This document shows, in pieces, positions 36,274 through 45,322 of a stretch of 64,000 nucleotides of DNA (positions are counted from its first letter, which is position 1; each line of letters begins with the position of its first letter). The position numbers and the translations under genes were made by a program. The notes under the pieces were generated by a model. It was not told where the DNA came from. It searched no databases and was given only the letters and a program-made list of their open reading frames with translations. Where the stretch lies: the NCBI RefSeq assembly GCF_016598595.1, contig NZ_CP066787.1, positions 102,349-166,348 on the forward strand. The letters are read 5' to 3'. This DNA is from Martelella lutilitoris (GTDB lineage Bacteria; Pseudomonadota; Alphaproteobacteria; Rhizobiales; Rhizobiaceae).

Positions 36274-37503
36274 TCATCGTCGCTCCTCATTTGTGGCGTC
36301 CGTGGGTTTTGAGCGGGCCCCTCGTTGTCGCCATCCGTCGGTCATTCGCCGATATGCGCCTTCGGCCTGCTGAGCGCGGTTGCGCTCCTCCCGGCGACGT
36401 TGCGTGATGTTGTAGTCATAGCCGGCACCTTTCTGGCCGCGTCTCGGCGGATGTCCGGCGCGCAGTTCGAGGTCACGAAGTTTCTTGGCATGTAGCGAGG
36501 GGCGAACCCAGCTGTAGTCTTCACCTTTGGTCAGCAGGTGCCAGATGATTACTGCCAGCTTACGGGCAACCGCCACTGCGGCAATGTGATTGCCGCGTTT
36601 GCTCCGCACGCGCTCGTAGAAGGCACGCAACGGCCCTGGACTTCGCACGGTCTGCCAGGCCGCTTCGACAAGTAAATGGCGGGCATTTGCGCGTCCGCGT
36701 TTGGTGATCCGACCATGATGGGCGGGGCCATCACCAGATTGATGGACGCTTGGATTGAGACCGATATAGGCAACCAGCTTGTCGGGGTTGTCAAAACGCT
36801 CGATTTTGCCGATCGCCGCCATCAATCCGACAGCAACCACCATGTCGATGCCCGGGATCGTCATCAATCGTGTCACGTTCGGATCGGACAAGGCGGCGCG
36901 TGCAATGTCACGTTCCACTCCCTTCAGTGCATCGGACTGGCGGTCATATTCCTCGACGTGCCGTTCAATGGCCTCCCGCTCGTCGTCCGGTAGATACTGG
37001 GCCCGCAGCCAGATCCGCCCCTTGCCGCCGAAGAGATCGGCAAATGGGCAGGGTGGAATCAGGTTCGCGTGCAGGATCGACTGGACGATCGATTTTAGAC
37101 GGGTCCGTTGCCGGACAAGTTGCGTTCGGCGCGTCACCTGACGTCGGCGAGCCAAGGCTGCCGCGTCCGGGATCCAGACCTCCGGCAGGAAGCCGGCGGC
37201 GTAGAGTTGCGCCAGGACGCGCGCGTCGATCGCGTCAGTCTTGATCTTCGCCTTGGCGATCAGATGGACCTGCAACGGATTTGCCACGGCCACCCTTGCC
37301 ACGCGCGGAGCGAGAATCTCCACAACCGCGGTCGCATTGCCGGTCGCTTCCACCACGACATGATCCGACGGCAGAAGTGTTCTGGCAAAGTCTTCCAGAT
37401 GCTCCCGCGTCATGCCGATCCGGCCAAGTCGCTTGGTTTCTCCATCTTCAAGGGCCACCGCTTCGGCGAAGACGCGGTGGATATCCATGCCGATGATGCG
37501 CAT
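36274..37503 (-). CDS. IS110-family transposase/recombinase
   Basis: 409 residues: N-terminal RuvC-like DEDD domain (IIGMDIHRVF, VVVEATGN, KTDAIDARVLAQL) and C-terminal Tnp20 domain with the catalytic Ser region (TIPGIDMVVAVGLMAAIG, LVAYIGLNPSVHQSG). ATG at 37503 follows AAAGGAGGTAGAT. Recent work shows that this family is guided by a bridge RNA from the noncoding end; see the adjacent entry. Confidence 0.92.
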   Translation of the reverse strand: MRIIGMDIHRVFAEAVALEDGETKRLGRIGMTREHLEDFARTLLPSDHVVVEATGNATAVVEILAPRVARVAVANPLQVHLIAKAKIKTDAIDARVLAQLYAAGFLPEVWIPDAAALARRRQVTRRTQLVRQRTRLKSIVQSILHANLIPPCPFADLFGGKGRIWLRAQYLPDDEREAIERHVEEYDRQSDALKGVERDIARAALSDPNVTRLMTIPGIDMVVAVGLMAAIGKIERFDNPDKLVAYIGLNPSVHQSGDGPAHHGRITKRGRANARHLLVEAAWQTVRSPGPLRAFYERVRSKRGNHIAAVAVARKLAVIIWHLLTKGEDYSWVRPSLHAKKLRDLELRAGHPPRRGQKGAGYDYNITQRRREERNRAQQAEGAYRRMTDGWRQRGARSKPTDATNEERR

Positions 37504-37756
37504 ATCTACCTCCTTTGCTATGTCATCCCTCTTCTCAGGAACTGGCGGGCTACACGGCAACTACGGATCCGCGCTCGCAGCGCATTCGGGTAAGCCGCAG
37601 GGGCGACCATATAAAGGCTCGGGCTCGCAGCCCATGTCTTTCGCTCGGCCTGCCCGCACTCGCGTGCTCCCGACGCCCCACATCCCGAATGGTCTCACCA
37701 TAGCGCCTGCCACCGAAGTGCGGCAAAGATATCGAGGCGTCAGCGTGATCATGCCA
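37504..37756 (-). ncRNA. Candidate IS110 bridge RNA region
   Basis: The ~250-bp noncoding end upstream of the transposase is where IS110-group elements encode their bridge RNA. It is free of convincing genes. I did not fold it, and the guide loops are not identified; they should match gggcaatGA/GAtaagggc in istA. Assignment rests on position only. Confidence 0.4.
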
Positions 37757-38559
37757 GATAAGGGCAACGTCGAGGGCCTTGTCGGTTATGCCCGGCGTAA
37801 CTTCATGGTCCCCATCCCGCAGTTTGCGACCTTTGATGCGTTCAATGCCTTTCTGGAAGAACAGTGCCGCAAGCGCCAGCGCGACAGGCTGCGCGGTGAG
37901 AGCGAGACGATCGGTGAACGGCTGCAGCGTGATCTGGCTGCCATGCAGCCCTTGCCAGCGTCGCCCTTCGATGCCTGCGATCAGGCCAGTGCCAAGGTCA
38001 CGGCACAGTCTCTCGTTCGCTACAAGACGAACGATTATTCCGTACCCGCCGCCTACGGTCATCAGGACGTTTGGATCCGAGGCTATGTCGATGAGGTCGT
38101 GATCGGTTGCCGCAGCGAGGTCATCGCTCGCCATCCCCGAAGCTGGGATCGGGAGGATGTCATCTTCGACCCTGTTCATTACCTGCCGCTGATCGAACAG
38201 AAGATCAATGCGCTGGATCAGGCGGCCCCTTTGCAGGGCTGGGATCTGCCGGAGGAATTCGCCACACTGTGCCGCCTGATGGAAGGCCGCATGGCAAAAC
38301 ATGGCAGGCGGGAATACGTGCAGGTACTTCGACTGCTGGAAAACTTCGATATGGCCGACCTGCATGCGGCGGTGAAGCAGGCCATTCATCTCGGCGCGAT
38401 CGGCTTCGACGCCGTCAAACATCTGATTCTTTGCCGGGTGGAGCGCCGGCCGCCGCGACTGGATCTATCGATCTATCCCTACCTGCCGAGAGCAACCGTC
38501 GAGACGACATCGGCGAAGGCGTATATGGGCCTCCTGTCATCGGGGAAGGGAGAAGCGGC

Positions 38560-39318
38560 ATGAGCACCGAAGCACCTGATATCCTGCTTGCCCACTACCT
38601 CAAGAGCCTGAAGCTGCCAACATTCCAACGGGAGTATCAGAAACTGGCCCGGCTTTGCGCCACCGAGGGCGTCGATCATATCGGATACCTTACCCGGCTT
38701 GCCGAACGTGAGATGATCGAACGGGATCGTCGCAAGGTCGAGCGGCGTATCAAGGCAGCCAAATTCCCGGTCGTCAAAAGTCTCGACAGTTTCGATTTTG
38801 CCGCCATCCCGAAGCTCAACAAGATGCAGGTTCTGGAACTTGCCCGCTGCGAATGGATCGAGCGTCGCGAGAACGTCATCGCTCTCGGCCCCAGTGGAAC
38901 CGGCAAGACGCACATAGCGCTCGCCCTGGGCCTTGCCGCCTGCCAGAAGGGCCTGTCCGTTTGCTTCACCACAGCCGCTGCCCTGGTCAGTGAGATGATG
39001 GAAGCCCGTGACGAGCGGCGTCTCTTACGTTTCCAAAAGCAGATGGCAGGATGCAAGCTGCTGATCATCGACGAACTCGGCTTCGTGCCGCTCTCCAAGA
39101 CCGGCGCAGAACTGCTGTTCGAGCTGATCTCGCAACGCTATGAACGGGGCGCCACCCTGTTCACCAGCAATCTGCCCTTTGACGAATGGACCGAAATTCT
39201 GGGTTCGGAGCGACTGACCGGCGCTCTGCTCGACCGTGTCACCCATCACGTCAACATTCTCGAAATGAACGGCGACAGCTATCGTCTCGCCCAAAGCCGC
39301 GCCCGAAAGGCCGGCTGA
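38560..39318 (+). CDS. istB: IS21 helper ATPase IstB
   Basis: 252 residues, AAA+ protein with Walker A GPSGTGKTH, Walker B LLIIDELGF and the sensor region LFTSNLPFDEW. Helps IstA during transposition. ATG at 38560 overlaps the istA stop (ATGA). Intact. Confidence 0.93.
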   Translation: MSTEAPDILLAHYLKSLKLPTFQREYQKLARLCATEGVDHIGYLTRLAEREMIERDRRKVERRIKAAKFPVVKSLDSFDFAAIPKLNKMQVLELARCEWIERRENVIALGPSGTGKTHIALALGLAACQKGLSVCFTTAAALVSEMMEARDERRLLRFQKQMAGCKLLIIDELGFVPLSKTGAELLFELISQRYERGATLFTSNLPFDEWTEILGSERLTGALLDRVTHHVNILEMNGDSYRLAQSRARKAG

Positions 39319-39611
39319 AACCCTTCAGAAAATCGCAACGCCGGTATGAGGCCCCCGCTCGGGCTACGCCCTCCCGCGGGCCTCATACCGGCGTCCAAAG
39401 TGGCCGACTTTTGCTCCGCCCCGTGGCCGGTTTTTACGCCGCCGTTGACAAGGGAACAGGTTCGATCGTACAAGGCCCGTCGTGTCGGCGCCGGCGAAAC
39501 GAAGCGACCACGGCGCCAGAGAGCAATAGCCATGACCCCGGTGCAATGTGTCGCGCCGGGGTCGACCATGATCGTCTTGATGGCGTTTCCGCCCGGGATT
39601 ACTATTCGACT

Positions 39612-39983
39612 ATGTTCGTGCTCGCTTCGTACATCATGCGGATTGTTGCTGTTGTCACAGTGGTTCTGTCGATGACAGCCATGTCGTGGGCACAGATGTC
39701 CGGCGATGGCAGTCTCGTGCAGCACCATAAGGCGCATCAGGTCAGCGCGGATGCTACGGTTTCGATGACCGGGCACGGACCCGAGAACAAGAAGACCGGG
39801 CTGCACCACAACACGCTTTGCGCAACCGCGTGCGCCCTTGCTGGAACATTTCCAACGGCCTTGGACTTTAACTACCCACTTAGCTTAGAGCTGAAGTCTA
39901 CGCCATTTAACGATATAGGCCGGCCGGCCTTCGGCCCCGAGCCGGGCCGCCGCCCTCCAAAATCCAACCCGATCCTCGCCTGA
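39612..39983 (+). CDS. Small exported His-containing protein upstream of the copper oxidase
   Basis: 123 residues from ATG at 39612: signal peptide (IVAVVTVVLSMTAMSWAQ), then a His/Met-containing mature part (VQHHKAHQV, MTGHGPEN, GLHHNTLCATACALAG). Position directly before a copper oxidase and the metal-type residues fit a copper-induced periplasmic protein; no family recognised. The frame extends upstream into the IS21 end, but no start there gives a signal peptide. The 160 bp between IS21 and this gene show nothing I can name. Confidence 0.6.
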   Translation: MFVLASYIMRIVAVVTVVLSMTAMSWAQMSGDGSLVQHHKAHQVSADATVSMTGHGPENKKTGLHHNTLCATACALAGTFPTALDFNYPLSLELKSTPFNDIGRPAFGPEPGRRPPKSNPILA

Positions 39984-40047
39984 AGCTCCGCCTTGTTGGG
40001 CGGAAATGTACAGTCGCGCCTTCGCGCGCAAAGATCGGATAATTGGA

Positions 40048-41508
40048 ATGACTATCACCTTGAACCGCCGTGGCTTTCTCACGGCGACAGCCGCACTTGC
40101 GGCATCCACTGCTTTCCCTTTTGCAAGTCAGGGCCAAGAACCTGTCCGCCGACTCGTCGCCTCCACTCGCACGATCGAGGTCAATGGAAAGACCGCCTCC
40201 GTCTATGGCATTTCCGGCCCAGATGGGCGGCAGGGGCTTACCCTCGATCCCGGCGAACGTTTCGCACTCACCCTCGAAAACAGCCTGGACGTCGAGACTA
40301 TAATTCACTGGCATGGACAGCTTCCCCCCAACGCGCAGGACGGGGTCCCCGACATGCCGATGCCCAAACTCGCTAGTGGCGAAATCCGGTCCTATGATTT
40401 CGAACCTCTGGCAGGAACCCATTGGATGCACAGCCACGTGCCGATCCAGGAGATGAACCTGCTTGCCGCCCCTCTCATCGTCCGCAGCGTAGAGGACGTA
40501 GCTGAGGATCGGCAGGAGGTTGTTATGTTCCTTCACGATTTTTCCTTCAAGAACCCTGAAACGATCCTCGAAGAGATTACCAGCGGAACCGGGCATGGGG
40601 ATATGAGCCACGGTTCATCGATGCCGATGGATCATGGCGGCATGGATATGGAGCGAATGGACATGAGCGACATGGAGAGCATGTCCACGATGGCCATGGA
40701 CCTCAACGATTTCGATTTCGACGCGTACCTCGTCAATGATCGGACCCTGGACGATCCCGAACTCGTGCATGTCGAACGCCGAGGACGGGTTAAGCTGCGC
40801 ATCATTAACGGGTCTTCGGCGACGTCCTTCTGGATCGATACCGGAGTTGATGGGCGCCTAGTAGCAGTCGATGGCCACAAGGTCGCTCCCATCACCGGAC
40901 GTCGGTTCGGCCTTGCTATGGGACAGCGTCTCGACATCGACCTTGATCTGCCCACAGAGTCCCGGGCGTTCCCCATTCTGGCGCTGCGCGAAGGTGAGCG
41001 GGAACGCACCGGTCTGATCCTCGCACCGCGAGGAGCAGCAGTCCCGACGATGTCAGGAATGAGCGATACTGCTGCCCCGGCGTTCGACGTCGATTTCTCG
41101 CAAGAGGCAGCTTTACAGGCTCTCGACCCTCTGCCCGAACGGACGGTTTCCAATAGTCGGATGGTGATGCTGGAAGGGACCATGTCCCCCTATGTCTGGA
41201 CCATCGACGGTCGCGGCTGGGGCGAACATGAACCGATCGTCGCCAAAAGCGGTGAGCGTGTCGAACTCACTTTCCACAACATGTCGATGATGGGCCACCC
41301 GATGCACCTGCATGGCCACGCCTTTCAAGTCGTGGGTCACGGATCGCGTCGTTTTTGGGGCGCGGTGCGCGACACAGTTTACGTGCCGCCGATGGCGAGC
41401 GTGACAATCGCCATTGATGCGGGCGAAGCGGCAAGGTGGATGCTCCATTGTCACCATATGCCTCACCTCTCAACGGGCATGATGACCGAATTCCGCGTCG
41501 AGACTTGA
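40048..41508 (+). CDS. Met-rich multicopper oxidase, CopA/CueO-like
   Basis: 486 residues with Tat signal (NRRGFLTATAALAAS) and the four copper motifs HWHGQ, HWMHSH, HPMHLHGH, HCHHMPH. Between cupredoxin domains 1 and 2 lies a Met/His/Asp-rich insert (residues ~190-226: GHGDMSHGSSMPMDHGG, then MDMERMDMSDMESM) that would bind Cu+ near the type 1 site. ATG at 40048 begins the Tat signal. Differs clearly from the oxidase at 3355, which lacks the insert. Confidence 0.93.
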   Translation: MTITLNRRGFLTATAALAASTAFPFASQGQEPVRRLVASTRTIEVNGKTASVYGISGPDGRQGLTLDPGERFALTLENSLDVETIIHWHGQLPPNAQDGVPDMPMPKLASGEIRSYDFEPLAGTHWMHSHVPIQEMNLLAAPLIVRSVEDVAEDRQEVVMFLHDFSFKNPETILEEITSGTGHGDMSHGSSMPMDHGGMDMERMDMSDMESMSTMAMDLNDFDFDAYLVNDRTLDDPELVHVERRGRVKLRIINGSSATSFWIDTGVDGRLVAVDGHKVAPITGRRFGLAMGQRLDIDLDLPTESRAFPILALREGERERTGLILAPRGAAVPTMSGMSDTAAPAFDVDFSQEAALQALDPLPERTVSNSRMVMLEGTMSPYVWTIDGRGWGEHEPIVAKSGERVELTFHNMSMMGHPMHLHGHAFQVVGHGSRRFWGAVRDTVYVPPMASVTIAIDAGEAARWMLHCHHMPHLSTGMMTEFRVET

Positions 41509-41565
41509 GCCGAAACCAGCCGGCCTCGAACAACGGGGTCGGCACTGACATTTGAGGAGATGACC

Positions 41566-42426
41566 ATGTCATTTTTCAAGACTGCTTCGGTCGCATTGGT
41601 CGCCGCGTTGCTGGTTTCGCCACACATCGCACTGAGCCAGGAAGCCCGCCCGCTGAGCGAAGTCCTTAAGCAGACCCACGTTCACGGCCTGGCACCTGAG
41701 CTGAATTCGAGCCGTATCCTGATGGCGACGCACCACGGCTTATGGGCTGTCAATCTCGATCAGGAGACAGCACATCTGCTGGGAGACAGCCGCGACGACT
41801 TCATGGGCTTCTCGCACCACCCTGCCGATGCTGGAAGGTTTTGGGCAAGTGGCCATCCGATTACAGGTGGCAATCTCGGTGTGATCATGAGTACGGATGG
41901 TGGTGAGAACTGGACGAAAGTTGCCGAGGGTGTCGGCGGCCCCGTCGACTTCCACCAAATGACCGTTAGCCAAGCTGATCCAGACGTACTTTACGGCGTT
42001 CACCACGGCGCAAGCCTTCAGAAGAGCGACGACGGTGGGCGCAGCTGGGACGAAGTCGGGCTTCTGCCCGACGGCATTATCGATCTAGCTGCCTCCGCGA
42101 TCGCGCCAAACGCTCTATTCGCGGCCACCAACACGGGACTTTTCAAGAGTGAAGATGCAGGCCGGACGTGGATTAGGAGCTATGAGAGCAGCGCCCCGGT
42201 TTCTTCGATTCACGTAGACGAGACCGGTGTCGTCGCCTTCATCCTTGGCGTCGGGATAGTCACGGCGAGCGAGAACGACCTCGCCTTTTCTGTTGTCGCC
42301 GATGGCTTTGGCGACACTTACCTGTTGCATCTGACGTCCATCGAGGAAGGGTTCGTGGCCGTGACGGATCAAAACGCCCTTGTCGTCCTGTCACCCGAAG
42401 GCGAACCGGTAAAATCGATTTTGTGA
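41566..42426 (+). CDS. Exported BNR/Asp-box beta-propeller protein
   Basis: 286 residues: signal peptide, then propeller blades with Asp-box motifs STDGGENW, SDDGGRSW and SEDAGRTW. The Pro/His start QTHVHGLAPE is shared by propeller proteins found beside copper oxidases and annotated as F510_1955-type glycosylhydrolases, though no catalytic sialidase set is seen. ATG at 41566 has GAGGAG at proper spacing; ATG at 41560 is too close to it. Confidence 0.8.
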   Translation: MSFFKTASVALVAALLVSPHIALSQEARPLSEVLKQTHVHGLAPELNSSRILMATHHGLWAVNLDQETAHLLGDSRDDFMGFSHHPADAGRFWASGHPITGGNLGVIMSTDGGENWTKVAEGVGGPVDFHQMTVSQADPDVLYGVHHGASLQKSDDGGRSWDEVGLLPDGIIDLAASAIAPNALFAATNTGLFKSEDAGRTWIRSYESSAPVSSIHVDETGVVAFILGVGIVTASENDLAFSVVADGFGDTYLLHLTSIEEGFVAVTDQNALVVLSPEGEPVKSIL

Positions 42427-42435
42427 CGAAGAGCA

Positions 42436-42459
42436 TTGGGGGCGCATTGGCGCCCCCAA
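42436..42459. terminator. Hairpin after the propeller gene
   Basis: Perfect 10-bp stem (TTGGGGGCGC with GCGCCCCCAA, loop ATTG) 9 bp after the propeller stop and 10 bp beyond the YtkA-like remnant stop on the other strand. No T-run on either side; probably a shared bidirectional terminator. Confidence 0.55.
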
Positions 42460-42469
42460 GGCAGGGGTC

Positions 42470-42666
42470 CTACCATCGAAGTTCGATCTGTCCGAACTCA
42501 TCAGCGAATCGAATTCGAACCTCCCAGATCCCAGCCATGGGAAGAATGGCACTCGCTTGGTAAGCTCCTGGCCCGGCAGACAGGATCTCGACCGGGACAT
42601 GTCGATTTGCCTTTGAAACCGGGACTCGCGCCTTGAGCGTTTTCAAGGATTTGCGTGAGACTGAAG
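42470..42666 (-). pseudogene. C-terminal remnant of a YtkA/FixH-like domain protein
   Basis: An open minus-strand frame ending at TAG (42472-42470) reads VPVEILSAGPGAYQASAI then LPMAGIWEVRIRFADEFG, the pattern of the last two strands of YtkA-like domains, often found near copper genes. The upstream part is missing; the frame runs into the transposon end at ~42667. About 65 residues remain. Confidence 0.55.
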
Positions 42667-42760
42667 TGTAACGCCTTTCACTTCAAACGAGACTCCAGGG
42701 GGCTTTTGTTACACTCAAATTGGGATTGATCGACCGGTCGATCGACCGTAATGTCGGTGT

Positions 42761-44377
42761 ATGATTTCACCCCTCGAAGACCCCAAAATCGGCCAGGACA
42801 CTGGGGACGACGGTCCACAAGAATTCCTGCGAGATCTTTTGCGCCGTAGCGGTGGAACGGTAAATGCTGAGGTGGTCGCAGAGGCACGTGAAGAATATGG
42901 TATTCCGCGCTCGACGTTATTTCGGCTCGTTGCGCGGTTTAGAAAAACGCAGCGCACCTCAAGCCTCAAACCCAAAAAACGCGGGACGCAGGAAGGCGTG
43001 ACCCGTCTGGACCCGAGAACGGAGCGGGTTATTGCCGAACAAGTGGATGACTTATGGCTCAAGAAGGAAAGGCCGAGCTTTGCTGCACTATTACGACGAA
43101 TCCGGGAAGTCTGCCTTGCAGAGGGCCTGTCTGCTCCGGCCCGTAGAACAGTGCAACGGAGAGTTTCGGAACTGATCCCGATTTCCGCGGCCCGCAAGCG
43201 CGGGGAACGAGAGATCGAAGCTGCATCAACGCCAAGTCCTGGCCAGTTATCTGTTGCCAAGCCGAACGCTCTTTGGCAGATCGACCACACAATCGTCGAT
43301 GTCATCGTTGTCGATGAACAGTATCGTCAGCCCATCGGACGGCCAGTGCTGACAATTGCTATTGATGTTTGCACCAGAATGGTCGCCGGTTTCCATTTGT
43401 CATTGGAAGCCCCGTCCAGAACGTCTGTTGGCCTTTGCCTCCTGCACGCGGTTTACGACAAAACGGCATGGCTGGACGAGAGGGGCATTGATATTCCCTG
43501 GCCCGTCGCCGGACTACCCACGGTTCTCCATTGCGACAATGGCGCCGAATTCAGATCGCGCGCGCTCGCCGACGCTTGCAAGGAATATGGCATCAAACTG
43601 CAGTTTAGACCGCCAGCGACACCGCGCTTCGGTGGACACATCGAGCGGCTGATCGGAACGATGATGGGAGCTGTTCATCTGCTGCCAGGGACAACGTTCA
43701 GCAATGTGAAAATCAGGGGTGATTACGATTCCGAGGACCGTGCGACCTTTACATTACGCGAACTGGAAAAGTGGATCGCACTGGAAATCGTTGGGAAATA
43801 CCATCAACGTATTCACGCCTCACTGTTGCGCCCTCCCCTGGCCCTATGGCGCGAACGGCAAGGTGAAGTCGATTTCGACTTGCCGCCGGACCGAATGGCG
43901 TTCTGGACCAGCTTCCTGCCAGGCGACCGGAGGCGCCTGCTGAAGGACGGCATTCACCTGGAGAAGATTCGCTACTGGTCGGACGCCCTATCACGGGATG
44001 TCGGCCGGGGTGCAGAGCTTGAGATCAAATATGATCCACGAGACCTTTCCCGGATATTCGTTCGCCAGTCGGACGGCCGGTTTGTAGAGGCGCGGTATCG
44101 AAATCTCGCCTATCCGCCGGTCTCATGGTGGGAATGGAAACACGCCAAGAAAAGGCTGCGAGACCAGGGACGGCGTGAGTTACAGGAAGACGTTATTTTT
44201 GCAGCGATCGCAAAACAGCGACAGATTGAGGACATTGCCGCATCCTCAAGCGCTAAAGCGCGCCGGAGTACCGCGCGAAGACCTGTTAAACAGGACCAAA
44301 AGGAAAGCGGCCATGTCACGACCATAGATATGACCAAACCAACTGCTTCAGGCGACGACACGGAATTTTGGGATTGA
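42761..44377 (+). CDS. tniA: Mu/TniA-type DDE transposase
   Basis: 538 residues: N-terminal HTH domains, integrase core with DDE residues in WQIDHTIVD, LHCDNGAEF and GGHIERLIG, and a Mu-transposase C-terminal beta-barrel (PPDRMAFWTSFLPGDRR...KYDPRDLSRIFV). Predicted to cut and join the transposon ends together with TniB. ATG at 42761. It uses fewer G/C-ending codons than neighbouring copper genes. Confidence 0.9.
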   Translation: MISPLEDPKIGQDTGDDGPQEFLRDLLRRSGGTVNAEVVAEAREEYGIPRSTLFRLVARFRKTQRTSSLKPKKRGTQEGVTRLDPRTERVIAEQVDDLWLKKERPSFAALLRRIREVCLAEGLSAPARRTVQRRVSELIPISAARKRGEREIEAASTPSPGQLSVAKPNALWQIDHTIVDVIVVDEQYRQPIGRPVLTIAIDVCTRMVAGFHLSLEAPSRTSVGLCLLHAVYDKTAWLDERGIDIPWPVAGLPTVLHCDNGAEFRSRALADACKEYGIKLQFRPPATPRFGGHIERLIGTMMGAVHLLPGTTFSNVKIRGDYDSEDRATFTLRELEKWIALEIVGKYHQRIHASLLRPPLALWRERQGEVDFDLPPDRMAFWTSFLPGDRRRLLKDGIHLEKIRYWSDALSRDVGRGAELEIKYDPRDLSRIFVRQSDGRFVEARYRNLAYPPVSWWEWKHAKKRLRDQGRRELQEDVIFAAIAKQRQIEDIAASSSAKARRSTARRPVKQDQKESGHVTTIDMTKPTASGDDTEFWD

Positions 44378-45255
44378 TGATTGAATTCACGCATTTAGCG
44401 CCCGGCGCCGCAGCACTTGCCAACGCACCAAACGAAACACGGATTCGTGCCATTCGATCTGATCGTTGGGTCGGTTTTGATCGCGCCCGTCGTGTGTTGC
44501 GGCATCTTGATGGACTTTGCGACCATCCACCATCAACGCGTCCGCCGGGGCTTGCAATTTATGGCCATAGCGGCATGGGCAAAACTATGCTGGTGGAAAA
44601 GTTCAAACGTGATCACCCACCAGTTATTAATCACAGCACCGGTGTTGAGAGTATGCCAGTGCTGGCAATCACACTGACGTCACGACCTACGGAACGCCGA
44701 ATATATGGGCAATTGCTGATGGCCATGGGAGCGAGCATCAACGAACGCCTGACGCTCATGGAACTTGAGATAAGGACCGTTCTCCTCCTGAAAAGCAATA
44801 ACGTTCGCGTTCTGGTATTCGATGAGGTTCACAACCTGCTTGCGGGAACCCCGAGAGAACAGCGTGTGATCCTCCAACTGTTGCGATATCTCAGTAACGA
44901 GACCAAAGCCTCGCTCGTCTGCCTTGGTGTGTCCGAAGCCCGCGACGCGATTGCCGGCGACACTCAACTGGCACGGCGCCTGGATCAGTTTGTGCTGCCT
45001 AGATGGAATGCAAATGAGGAGTTTCAGGAACTGGTCACCGCAATTCTGCGCAGTCTACCGCTCCAACTTCCGTCCGCCTTATCGAGCCAAAGTCTGCGAC
45101 ACCTCTCCCGTCTCGGCGACGGCATAACGGCACGTGTGTTTGGGATACTCAACGAACTCGCAATTGAAGCCATTCAGGATGGCACAGAGCGGATCACCGA
45201 TGAAAACATTGAATCCTGGAAGCCTTCCTTGGAAAAAGAAGCGGCATTCGCCTAG
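44377..45255 (+). CDS. tniB: TniB-type AAA+ transposition ATPase
   Basis: 292 residues with Walker A YGHSGMGKTMLVEKF, Walker B VRVLVFDEVHNLL and sensor 1 in LVCLGVSEARDAI. Works as target-selection/activation ATPase for TniA. ATG at 44377 overlaps the tniA stop (TGATG). No TniQ follows; the element ends 5-100 bp later. Confidence 0.9.
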   Translation: MIEFTHLAPGAAALANAPNETRIRAIRSDRWVGFDRARRVLRHLDGLCDHPPSTRPPGLAIYGHSGMGKTMLVEKFKRDHPPVINHSTGVESMPVLAITLTSRPTERRIYGQLLMAMGASINERLTLMELEIRTVLLLKSNNVRVLVFDEVHNLLAGTPREQRVILQLLRYLSNETKASLVCLGVSEARDAIAGDTQLARRLDQFVLPRWNANEEFQELVTAILRSLPLQLPSALSSQSLRHLSRLGDGITARVFGILNELAIEAIQDGTERITDENIESWKPSLEKEAAFA

Positions 45256-45259
45256 CCGA

Positions 45260-45322
45260 CAAAACGTTACACTTCAATTGAGACTTTTCGGGCTTGAGTC
45301 TCAATTGAAGTGTAACGTTTTG
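45260..45322. repeat. Perfect 26-bp inverted repeat at the transposon right end
   Basis: 45260-45285 pairs perfectly with 45297-45322, with an 11-nt loop between. The core GTTACACTTCAATTGAGACT is the motif repeated in looser form at both transposon ends, so it is probably two transposase-binding sites in inverted order. It also encodes the foreign tail of the truncated EamA gene. Confidence 0.85.

Larger units (their letters stand above)
36159..37756 (-). mobile_element. IS110-family element inside istA
   Basis: About 1.6 kb. It is bounded by GA on both sides (36157-36158 and 37757-37758), as expected from dinucleotide-core recombination without classical target duplication. It carries one transposase gene on the minus strand, a short 3' noncoding end (~115 bp) and a longer 5' noncoding end (~250 bp). 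Confidence 0.8.
35467..38563 (+). pseudogene. istA: IS21 transposase IstA, split by IS110
   Basis: N-terminal part 35467-36158 (HTH, then integrase core with QADFGEA and VYDND) and C-terminal part 37757-38563 (KGNVEGLVGYARRNF to the end) belong to one 498-residue protein. Removing 36159-37756 plus one copy of the shared GA restores the Asp codon and the frame exactly. The element is therefore disabled in its main transposase unless another copy supplies it. Confidence 0.88.
35345..39450 (+). mobile_element. IS21-family element, interrupted by IS110
   Basis: Imperfect terminal inverted repeats begin with TG on both sides: the left (35345 onward) contains cggcggtgcaaaagtcgg, the right, read inward from 39450, contains cggcggcgtaaaaaccgg, both followed by CCACGG. 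Internal copies lie at 35399-35419 and 39400-39414, as in other IS21 elements. istA and istB lie inside. Without the IS110 insert the element is about 2.5 kb, a normal size. No target duplication is evident at the proposed ends. Confidence 0.82.

Noticed and set aside
39451..39611. A gene fragment between IS21 and the small secreted protein
   Set aside because: Both strands give short open text but nothing with a recognisable domain or start; I could not support any call.
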